This document shows positions 1 to 5,629 of a DNA stretch of 6,998 nucleotides, one piece after another. The notes beneath the pieces are model-generated. The model was not told where the DNA came from. It saw only the letters and a list, made by a program, of their open reading frames with translations, and did not search any database. The DNA comes from Clostridia bacterium. Its GTDB lineage: Bacteria > Bacillota > Clostridia > UBA1381 > UMGS1253. Numbering within the stretch: position 1 is the first letter of the stretch; every line of letters starts with the position of its first letter. A program made the translations under genes and the position numbers. The DNA lies in NCBI GenBank assembly GCA_017411585.1, contig JAFQPV010000381.1, forward strand, positions 1 to 6,998, read 5' to 3'.

Positions 1-2020
1 GATTGTGCGAGCCCGGATCCTTGCCGAAATCGACAATCTTTTCCGTAATCGTGGTTTCGCCCATTTCTAAAAGCATACCATAAGAAGGGAAGGTCCTTCT
101 GCAAATCAGTTCGTATGCCCAATCCGCATCGCCAAACTCCGTGAGCAGATGGAACACGGTGCGCAGTCCGAGCATACCGAACTCCCAGGTCTTATCTTTG
201 ACAATCAGAAGTCGCTTGAGCACTGCATAGGCGCGCTCTTTTTCTGCCGGCTCGAAGATGCCGTAGTACATAAATACTGCCTGTGCGGTAATCGTGGCGC
301 AATTTGCGGTCATCGTATTTAAGTTAATTAAATGCTTGCGGATGGCTGCCTTAAACGCATCGCCGAGTGCTTTGGCAAAGGCGGCGTGATGCTTTAAGCC
401 TACGGCGTTAAACATTTTTTCGCCGCGGGTGCACATTTCGTAGACAGAGGCGGAGTCGGTATATTCCACCGGCGTTTTGTAGCCGCCGCCACCCCATTCG
501 CCGCCGGTCGGTACCCAGTCGCCGAGGCCGAGGTTTACAAGGCCGCGTTCGTCGCGCTTGCGGGATACATATTCTAGATAGCGCAGCATTGCACTTGCAT
601 TTTCCTTTATCATTTCGGTTTCGCCGCGATAGAGGTAGGCAAACCACGGCAGGTTAAACAGCACGGCATCCCAGGTCGGACCGCTGCCCCAGTCATAGCC
701 CCAGCCCTGATGGCCGGTGGTCGGCACGATGCCCGGCAGCATACCGTTCTCGCGCTGTGCCGCGCGGATGTTATGCAGCCACTCGCGCCAGCTCTTTTCC
801 GGCGCAATCGTTAAAATCATATGCTCTGCCGACATCGAAGCGTCGCCCGTCCAGCCATTCTTTTCGCGGTGCGGACAGTCTGTCGGGAAGTAGTAAAAGT
901 TCGACAAATCCGAGCGGTGCGCCATCTCATAAAGCGCATTTGCATCCGCATCCGAGCAGGAAAAGCCGCCGCGCGTTTCCAAATCGGAATGTGCGACAAG
1001 GTAGGTTAATAAATCCTCGGTTGCCTGCTCCTCGGTGATGCCTGTCACATAGATATAGCGGTAGCCGTGGTAGGTAAACGGCGGCTCGAAGATTTCTTCG
1101 CCGTCGCCTTTGCAGATATAGACATCTCTTTGGCTGTAGCCGACGAAGGTGAAGTATTCCAAGTTGTTGGTATCCACCTTGCCGTCGGTCATCCATTCTG
1201 CGCATTGCAAAGAGATTTTCTGCCCCGGCGTACCCTTGATTTTCAAGCGGAAGATACCGGCATCGTTTAAGCCGAAATCGTAGATATAGCCGCCGGTGAT
1301 TGCAGGCGGTGCTTCCTCCGCCTTGCCCCATTCCCGCTCAAACTTATCCCTGCGCGCATCCGGCCGAACCGGCATCATTTCGCCCTTACGCACGGATATC
1401 GGCTTTCTTTCCTCGACGATGCGCACAGGCTCTGCCTCGCACAGTTTTGCGAAGCCGCGCGGCTGCTCGGCGGTGAGCGGTGCGTGCCAATGGCTGTCAT
1501 CAAAGCCCTTTTCAAATCTGCCTTCTTCTATTCTGCGCGCGTCGCAAAATGCGCCGGTGCGGTAGTTGTCAAAATAAATTTCCGATGCGGTGCACTTAAA
1601 TTCGGTTGCATCGAAGGAAACAAGCTTGTCGCCGTCCTCTGCTTCGAAGGAGAGGGCAAGCTTCGGGGAGGCGGCATACGGTGCGGTGTAAAAGTCCCAG
1701 AGAAACTCCATTGGGTGTTGGTGCCCGTTGCCGAGAATGATGCCGATGACATTTTCGCCTGCCTCTAAATACGGCAAAAGGTCATAGCTGTCGTAGTAAA
1801 TATAATCGTCCGGGTTGGATACATACGGCGCAATCAGACCCTTGGTGATTTTTTTGCCGTTTACATACAAATCATAAAAGCCGAGACCGCAGATTAAAAT
1901 TTCCGCGCGTGTCGGTTTGCTTTGGAGTGTAAAGCTTTTGCGAAACACCGGTGCGCTCACATGCTTTTGGCGGGTGCACTTTTCATATGTTTCGCAGACA
2001 AAGTTTCTCGAAAATTCCAT
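1..2020 (-). CDS. GH78-type alpha-L-rhamnosidase, C-terminus beyond window
   Basis: This gene probably encodes an inverting glycosidase that removes terminal alpha-L-rhamnose from glycosides. The ATG at 2020 follows an AGGAGG at 2034-2029 with an 8-nt gap, and 673 codons are open to the window edge. The N-terminus is hydrophilic without a signal peptide, suggesting a cytoplasmic enzyme acting on imported substrate. Domains seen: an N-terminal beta-sandwich with the family-typical GLGFYDLYVNGKK stretch (about 45-57); a second beta domain ending in FTYHGYRYIYVTG (315-327); and an alpha-barrel from about 345. The catalytic-centre motif DCPHREKNGWTGDA spans 381-394, with D381, E386 and D393 in the spacing known for GH78; E386 is the expected general acid. 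GDW (500-502) and GETTITE (654-660) follow, E660 being the expected general base, then a GSHN motif at the cut end. The last 100 or so residues are missing. Family assignment is strong; L-rhamnose specificity is inferred from the family. Confidence 0.92.
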   Translation of the reverse strand, partial: MEFSRNFVCETYEKCTRQKHVSAPVFRKSFTLQSKPTRAEILICGLGFYDLYVNGKKITKGLIAPYVSNPDDYIYYDSYDLLPYLEAGENVIGIILGNGHQHPMEFLWDFYTAPYAASPKLALSFEAEDGDKLVSFDATEFKCTASEIYFDNYRTGAFCDARRIEEGRFEKGFDDSHWHAPLTAEQPRGFAKLCEAEPVRIVEERKPISVRKGEMMPVRPDARRDKFEREWGKAEEAPPAITGGYIYDFGLNDAGIFRLKIKGTPGQKISLQCAEWMTDGKVDTNNLEYFTFVGYSQRDVYICKGDGEEIFEPPFTYHGYRYIYVTGITEEQATEDLLTYLVAHSDLETRGGFSCSDADANALYEMAHRSDLSNFYYFPTDCPHREKNGWTGDASMSAEHMILTIAPEKSWREWLHNIRAAQRENGMLPGIVPTTGHQGWGYDWGSGPTWDAVLFNLPWFAYLYRGETEMIKENASAMLRYLEYVSRKRDERGLVNLGLGDWVPTGGEWGGGGYKTPVEYTDSASVYEMCTRGEKMFNAVGLKHHAAFAKALGDAFKAAIRKHLINLNTMTANCATITAQAVFMYYGIFEPAEKERAYAVLKRLLIVKDKTWEFGMLGLRTVFHLLTEFGDADWAYELICRRTFPSYGMLLEMGETTITEKIVDFGKDPGSHN

Positions 2021-2028
2021 AGAAAAAA

Positions 2029-2034
2029 CCTCCT
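2029..2034 (-). promoter_or_regulatory. Shine-Dalgarno site of the rhamnosidase gene
   Basis: Read on the minus strand this is a perfect AGGAGG, 8 nt before the ATG at 2020. It fixes the start codon of the rhamnosidase gene, which has no other evidence for its 5' end. Confidence 0.85.
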
Positions 2035-2049
2035 ATTTAAGCTAATTTT

Positions 2050-2055
2050 ATTATA
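2050..2055 (-). promoter_or_regulatory. Predicted -10 box for the rhamnosidase gene
   Basis: A perfect TATAAT on the minus strand lies 30 nt upstream of the rhamnosidase ATG, giving a leader of roughly 20 nt. No good -35 hexamer is found 16-18 bp upstream: the sequence there is a T-rich run, with TTTTCT at the 17-bp position. The promoter may therefore depend on an activator or on AT-rich upstream DNA. The operator-like repeats at 2130-2164 begin about 75 bp upstream of this box and could act on it. Confidence 0.5.
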
Positions 2056-2129
2056 CACAATAAAAAGACAAAAGAAAAGAGCATTTTTGCGCAATTTCAG
2101 GGCGTATTTTGTCATCTTTTTTAAGAAGG

Positions 2130-2164
2130 TTTATTTTTTCCAACACAGTTCTTTATTTTCTCCA
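2130..2164 (+). promoter_or_regulatory. Tandem direct-repeat operator, probably for the AraC-family regulator
   Basis: Two near-identical 13-mers lie in the same orientation: TTTATTTTTTCCA at 2130-2142 and TTTATTTTCTCCA at 2152-2164, with 12 of 13 bases equal. Their starts are 22 bp apart, about two helical turns. The second copy abuts the predicted -35 box of the 809-aa gene. The exact second 13-mer recurs at 5519-5531 in front of the isomerase gene. AraC-family proteins commonly bind direct repeats about 21 bp apart next to the -35 region, because each monomer carries two helix-turn-helix units per half-site. That the AraC protein encoded at 4662-5501 binds here is inference. Confidence 0.6.
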
Positions 2165-2193
2165 TTTGCAAATTTTTGCATATGTGTTATAGT
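2165..2193 (+). promoter_or_regulatory. Predicted promoter of the 809-aa gene
   Basis: TTTGCA (2165-2170, 4 of 6 matches to the -35 consensus) and TATAGT (2188-2193, 5 of 6 matches to the -10 consensus) are separated by 17 bp. Transcription would start near 2200, leaving only a short leader before the ATG at 2214. The weak -35 directly beside the second operator repeat fits activation by an AraC-type protein. Confidence 0.5.
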
Positions 2194-2200
2194 CGCATTA

Positions 2201-2207
2201 AGAGGTG
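2201..2207 (+). promoter_or_regulatory. Shine-Dalgarno site of the 809-aa gene
   Basis: AGAGGTG lies 6 nt before the ATG at 2214 and supports that start codon. Confidence 0.7.
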
Positions 2208-2213
2208 ATTTAA

Positions 2214-4643
2214 ATGAGTAAGCCCATCCGTTTTTCGGAAACGGTCATTTTGGAAATCAGCTTAAAGCCGTTTAAGCAGACGGACGATGCGTATATTGAG
2301 CAGGTTTGCGAAAACTTTCTTATGCAGTATCGCCCGATTTTGAAGCACGCCAAAACCGTCGGCGTGATGTTCTGGACATCGGACGGCTCGCAGATTTTAG
2401 ACTATAAAGGCGATCTGGACGATACATTTGAGTGGTGCCGCTATATCGGCATTGCGCAGCGTATGCAGCCTGCGGATGATACGGAGGACCCGAACCGGCA
2501 CAACCTGCACCGCTGGCACTATGATTATATGGAAAATCCGCCGGTGATGACCTATGATGTGCTAAAGCGCATTACAGATACGATCCGCAAGGTTTGTGCA
2601 AGACTGTATCCGGGCAAGAAGGTCTTTATCGGTGAAACCTTTGATCCGGGCCCGGAGTTTGCGGTTTCGACCTTTAAGTATCAGCGCCACCCGGAAATTC
2701 TTGCCGGTGAAAGCATGGGTAAGGCGAGTATGGTATTTTGCTATTCTACCCTGCACGCCGATGATACCGCCTATGCTGCCTTCCCGGACGGCATCGAAGA
2801 GGGGACACCGTTTGCAACCTTTTTAGGCGCGCAGTCGAATGCGTATCTGTCGGATTTGGGTTTTGACTTTTTGTGGCTTTCCAACGGCATGGGCTTCGGC
2901 ATGGAAAGCTGGCGCACGGAGGGTGCGGTATTTGATGGCTACGGGTTCCATACAGAAAAGCTGCAGATGGTTAAGGATAAAATCCGTGAGTTCTGGAGTC
3001 TTTTGAAGGAAGCCATGCCGGACCACCCGATTTTGGTGCGCGGCACGAATCTGGTTTGCGGCATTGACTATGCAACGGACGGCACGCCGATTGACGCGCT
3101 CTACAGCGAGGAATATGACATTGTTGCACCGCCGAACTCGCCGTGGGCATCCATTGACGGTGACTTTGGCTTGGAGCTTGCCGGCTATATGTCGCGCATT
3201 GCGCACCTGCCGCAAAAGGGGTATATGTTCCGCTATTATGTACACGATCCGTGGTGGATTAACTCCCCGTGGTACGACCGCTACGAGGGGCAGCCGCACG
3301 ATATTTATCTGCCGATGTCCATCGGCCGCATTGATGAAAACGGCAAGGTCGATATTCCGAATTACTTTAGTTTGCTTTCGATTGACAACTCCTTCGGCGA
3401 TTTGCCGGACAGCTGTGCAAACGAGCCGATTCCGCACTACTTAAAGGCATACAAGGATGCGCCGGATGCACCGTCGCCGGTGGTTTGGGTATATCCGTTT
3501 GACGAGTATATGAACGCAAAGGACGAAGCGAGCCTCAAGGCAATGTTTGCGCAGGATTGGTTTATCCGCGATGCAGTCAATGAGGGCTTACCGCTTTCTA
3601 GCGTGGTTTCGACAAAGAACTTTGCAAAAACTGTAGGGCAGGGCATTTATGATGCGAGCGTGCTCGTAACGCCGGTGCCGGCGGCAGACAGCGCATTTGA
3701 AGCTTTGATTTTAGACTACATTGCCAAGGGCGGCAAGGTGGTTTTCTACGGCAGCGTAACGCGCGCAAGCAAGCGCTTTCAAAAGCTTATCGGTGTAAAG
3801 CTCGGCGAGGCTGCAGAGGGTGAGTTTACGGTAGACCTGCCGCAAATCGACAGCTTTATGGATAAAAACAGTCCGGCGGTGATTCGCCATGAGGCGCTTT
3901 TAAGCGACGGTGGCATCGACACCTTTGCAACCGGTGAAGCGGAGGTGCTGGCAAGCGCAGAGCAGGACGGCGTAAAGCGCGCAATTATGACCTGTGGCAA
4001 GGGCTTTGTATGGCTGCGCACGATTGTATCGTGCTACTATACACGAGAAATGAAGATGCCGAAAAAGGAAGACGGCAACAAGTATCTGATTGCGGAAACC
4101 CTAATGCGCCGTGCGCTTGAAAAGTTCGGTATGCACATTTCGTTTGAAAAGCCGTATGCCGGTATGAAAACGCCGGTGGTGATGTGCGCAAGAAGAGAAA
4201 ACGGCTATTTCTTCTCGACCTATATGCCGGACACGGCAACCGCACTGAAAATGAAATTTCCGCTCGGTGCACCGCTGGTGCTCGGCTATGAGACTGTTTT
4301 AGAGGAAGGCAAGAGCGTATACCGCCTGCCACGCGCCGCGCATTTAGAGTGCCGCGTATTTGTCGAGCAGGAGAGCGGACATGTGTACAGCCGCGAGCTG
4401 ACACCGGCAAGCTACCAGTACCGCCGCCGCATCGGCGTGGGCGGTCTTAAAAATGCAACGGTACGCTTCTTTGCGGAAACCGAGTGTATGGACAAGGCGG
4501 TTGTGAACTTAAACTATACGAAGAACTGGTATTTAGAGGATGAAAGCCTCGACAGTGAAATTATCACCGATGAAAACGGTACTTATTTAGAGGTGCGCAA
4601 TGTTACCGGTGAGCTGACGCTGTATATGCCGTTTATCAGATAA
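2214..4643 (+). CDS. Putative multidomain carbohydrate-active enzyme, family not recognised (809 aa)
   Basis: I cannot name the family. The protein is complete, with its start supported by AGAGGTG, and lacks a signal peptide or membrane segments, so it is probably cytoplasmic. Residues 1-400 alternate hydrophobic strands and helices like a TIM barrel: VILEISLKPF (11-20), VGVMFWTSDG (49-58), KVFIGETFDPGPEF (136-149), FDFLWLSNGMGFGMESW (217-233) and HPILVRGTNL (271-280). Acidic residues at possible strand ends, such as E141, E148, E231 and D285, are candidate catalytic groups only. Aromatic stretches such as HDPWWINSPWYDRYEG (344-359) would suit sugar binding. Residues about 420-620 resemble a glutamine-amidotransferase-like alpha/beta domain (SVLVTPVP, 482-489; GGKVVFYGS, 506-514), as in GH42-type galactosidases. 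A beta-rich region follows (655-809). The order barrel, amidotransferase-like domain, beta domain recalls GH42 and also GH112 phosphorylases, but I see no sequence match to either. The neighbouring rhamnosidase suggests a role in breakdown of rhamnose-containing glycosides. Confidence 0.8.
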   Translation: MSKPIRFSETVILEISLKPFKQTDDAYIEQVCENFLMQYRPILKHAKTVGVMFWTSDGSQILDYKGDLDDTFEWCRYIGIAQRMQPADDTEDPNRHNLHRWHYDYMENPPVMTYDVLKRITDTIRKVCARLYPGKKVFIGETFDPGPEFAVSTFKYQRHPEILAGESMGKASMVFCYSTLHADDTAYAAFPDGIEEGTPFATFLGAQSNAYLSDLGFDFLWLSNGMGFGMESWRTEGAVFDGYGFHTEKLQMVKDKIREFWSLLKEAMPDHPILVRGTNLVCGIDYATDGTPIDALYSEEYDIVAPPNSPWASIDGDFGLELAGYMSRIAHLPQKGYMFRYYVHDPWWINSPWYDRYEGQPHDIYLPMSIGRIDENGKVDIPNYFSLLSIDNSFGDLPDSCANEPIPHYLKAYKDAPDAPSPVVWVYPFDEYMNAKDEASLKAMFAQDWFIRDAVNEGLPLSSVVSTKNFAKTVGQGIYDASVLVTPVPAADSAFEALILDYIAKGGKVVFYGSVTRASKRFQKLIGVKLGEAAEGEFTVDLPQIDSFMDKNSPAVIRHEALLSDGGIDTFATGEAEVLASAEQDGVKRAIMTCGKGFVWLRTIVSCYYTREMKMPKKEDGNKYLIAETLMRRALEKFGMHISFEKPYAGMKTPVVMCARRENGYFFSTYMPDTATALKMKFPLGAPLVLGYETVLEEGKSVYRLPRAAHLECRVFVEQESGHVYSRELTPASYQYRRRIGVGGLKNATVRFFAETECMDKAVVNLNYTKNWYLEDESLDSEIITDENGTYLEVRNVTGELTLYMPFIR

Positions 4644-4645
4644 TG

Positions 4646-4683
4646 AAAAGCACCTTTGGCGTTATGCCAAGGGTGCTTTTTTT
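4646..4683. terminator. Bidirectional intrinsic terminator between convergent genes
   Basis: A 15-bp hairpin is formed by 4646-4660 and 4666-4680 with one G-U wobble and a 5-nt loop (4661-4665). On the plus strand it ends in an unbroken run of seven T (4677-4683), a strong terminator for the 809-aa gene, whose stop codon lies two bases before the stem. On the minus strand the stem ends in four T followed by CATTA, a weaker terminator for the AraC gene. The AraC stop codon (4664-4662) sits in the loop. Confidence 0.88.
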
Positions 4684-5501
4684 CTGTATTCGGACGGGCT
4701 GATGCCGTGCTGCTGCTTAAAAACTCTGGAAAAGTATGCATAATCCGGAAAACCGCAGCTTTGCGCGATTTCGCTGAGCGTCAGCTTTGTGTAAAACAGC
4801 TGCGTGACAGCCTGCGAAATGCGGAAGTTTAGAATATAACGGTGCAGGGAAAGCCCGGTCTGTTTTACGAAAAGGCGATTGATGTAGTTGGGGTGATAGC
4901 CGAATTTGTTGCCGATGGCGGCGTTGTTTAATGCACGCGCGTAGTTTTCGGCGATGTAGTCAATAATTGCATCAACCAGGTTTTCGCTTTGCTGCGGGGC
5001 AGCTTGCAAAAGCAGAATTTCCGAAATGACCGCGATTAAAAGTCCTGCACAAATGCGGTCGGCATAGAGCTTTTGCTTTTCAAACACTTCGCAAATTTCG
5101 CGCAGCTTTGGATAAAGATTGTCCGCCTCGTGGAGAAGAATCGGCTTTTCTAATGCGGGGGCATCCTCGAAAGGCTGTTCAATGCCGAGCGGCTTTCGAA
5201 TCTGGTTTTCGAACATCGGGTGCAGCAGGCGTGTGTTGGTATTTTCGTCAAAGCGGTAGTCGAAATTGATACCGATGATCTTTGCCGGTGCTTTCGACAG
5301 CTTATAGAGGGTGCCGCGCGGCAACAAAAGCACGCTGCCGGGATGCGCGGTATATGTTGTATGATTTACTGCAATATCGCAGCTGCCTTCCAAGATATAG
5401 AACAAACGGTTGTCGGCGGTGCAGGCAGTTTTCTTTATAAATTCCGCATCGCTGAAGCTGTGCGCAAGGCGGATATAAGGCTGAATTTCGCGTACAAGCA
5501 T
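4662..5501 (-). CDS. AraC-family transcriptional regulator with N-terminal cupin domain
   Basis: This 279-residue protein has the normal length and layout of a sugar-responsive AraC regulator. Residues about 26-85 form a cupin-like sensor (RLFYILEGSCDIAV at 32-45, HPGSVLLLPRGTLYKL at 53-68). A helical linker follows (about 125-168). The C-terminal DNA-binding domain has two helix-turn-helix units: about 190-216 (AAIGNKFGYHPNYINRLFVK) and 240-273, with the family signature SCGFPDYAYFSRVFKQQHGISPSEYR split over 248-273. The ATG at 5501 is chosen because GGAGG at 5511-5507 precedes it by 5 nt; an upstream in-frame TTG at 5513 would overlap that site. The gene is convergent with the 809-aa gene and divergent from the isomerase gene. 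It probably controls both and perhaps itself, through the repeated 13-mer found in both intergenic regions. The inducer is unknown; rhamnose or a related deoxysugar or pentose is likely. Confidence 0.93.
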   Translation of the reverse strand: MLVREIQPYIRLAHSFSDAEFIKKTACTADNRLFYILEGSCDIAVNHTTYTAHPGSVLLLPRGTLYKLSKAPAKIIGINFDYRFDENTNTRLLHPMFENQIRKPLGIEQPFEDAPALEKPILLHEADNLYPKLREICEVFEKQKLYADRICAGLLIAVISEILLLQAAPQQSENLVDAIIDYIAENYARALNNAAIGNKFGYHPNYINRLFVKQTGLSLHRYILNFRISQAVTQLFYTKLTLSEIAQSCGFPDYAYFSRVFKQQHGISPSEYRKKAPLA

Positions 5502-5506
5502 GGCTG

Positions 5507-5511
5507 CCTCC
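5507..5511 (-). promoter_or_regulatory. Shine-Dalgarno site that decides the AraC-family start
   Basis: GGAGG on the minus strand lies 5 nt before the ATG at 5501. It overlaps the alternative TTG start at 5513-5511 and so argues against the four-residue longer protein. Confidence 0.75.
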
Positions 5512-5518
5512 AAAAAAG

Positions 5519-5552
5519 TTTATTTTCTCCAAATAAAAGTTTACTTTGTATA
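5519..5552 (+). promoter_or_regulatory. Direct-repeat operator upstream of the isomerase gene
   Basis: TTTATTTTCTCCA at 5519-5531 is identical to 2152-2164 upstream of the 809-aa gene. A degenerate copy, TTTACTTTGTATA, starts 21 bp later at 5540-5552 and matches 9 of 13 bases. The spacing and orientation relative to the plus-strand gene copy those of the 2130-2164 pair. The site lies between the AraC gene and its predicted promoter, so an occupied site could also block AraC transcription. Binding by the AraC protein is inferred. Confidence 0.55.
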
Positions 5553-5555
5553 TAG

Positions 5556-5584
5556 ATTATAGCAATTTATAAGTATAAAATCAA
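5556..5584 (-). promoter_or_regulatory. Predicted promoter of the AraC-family gene
   Basis: On the minus strand TTGATT (5584-5579, 4 of 6 matches) and a perfect TATAAT (5561-5556) are 17 bp apart. Transcription would start near 5549, leaving a leader of nearly 50 nt that runs through the operator repeats at 5519-5552. This suggests negative autoregulation. Confidence 0.55.
5574..5579 (+). promoter_or_regulatory. Candidate -10 box for the isomerase gene
   Basis: TATAAA matches 5 of 6 consensus bases and starts 34 bp after the start of the second operator repeat; the equivalent distance at the 809-aa promoter is 36 bp. The -35 position at 17-bp spacing (TATAGA, 5551-5556) is poor, as expected for an activator-dependent promoter. 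TATAAG at 5568-5573, with TTTGTA at 5545-5550, is a possible alternative. The box overlaps the divergent AraC promoter. Confidence 0.35.
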
Positions 5585-5616
5585 TAGTGTAAGGTTTATT
5601 TTCGAAAAATGCAAAC

Positions 5617-5621
5617 GGAGG
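5617..5621 (+). promoter_or_regulatory. Shine-Dalgarno site of the isomerase gene
   Basis: GGAGG lies 8 nt before the ATG at 5630 and supports that start codon. Confidence 0.8.
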
Positions 5622-5629
5622 TATTTACA

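Noticed and set aside
2062..2120. Loose inverted repeat between AAAAAGACAAAAG and TTTTGTCATCTTTTT
   Set aside because: The arms do not pair without a bulge, the loop is over 30 bases, and both arms are A- or T-rich, so chance is the simplest explanation.
1922..2221. 99-residue plus-strand frame running from the rhamnosidase start into the 809-aa gene
   Set aside because: It reads through the AT-rich divergent promoter region, overlaps both gene starts, has no ribosome site, and its hydrophobic stretches come from T-rich intergenic DNA.
2823..3437. 204-residue open frame on the minus strand
   Set aside because: It lies wholly inside and opposite the 809-aa gene, has no convincing ribosome site, and its composition is that of an antisense shadow.
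3985..4410. 141-residue open frame on the minus strand
   Set aside because: It is antisense to the 809-aa gene and rich in R, S and P, with no recognisable domain.
5511..5513. TTG as an earlier start of the AraC-family gene
   Set aside because: It overlaps the GGAGG that serves the ATG at 5501 and has no ribosome site of its own.
5609..5623. Possible catabolite-repression (cre-like) site ATGCAAACGGAGGTA
   Set aside because: It matches part of the cre consensus, but the right half is poor and much of the match is forced by the Shine-Dalgarno sequence it overlaps.
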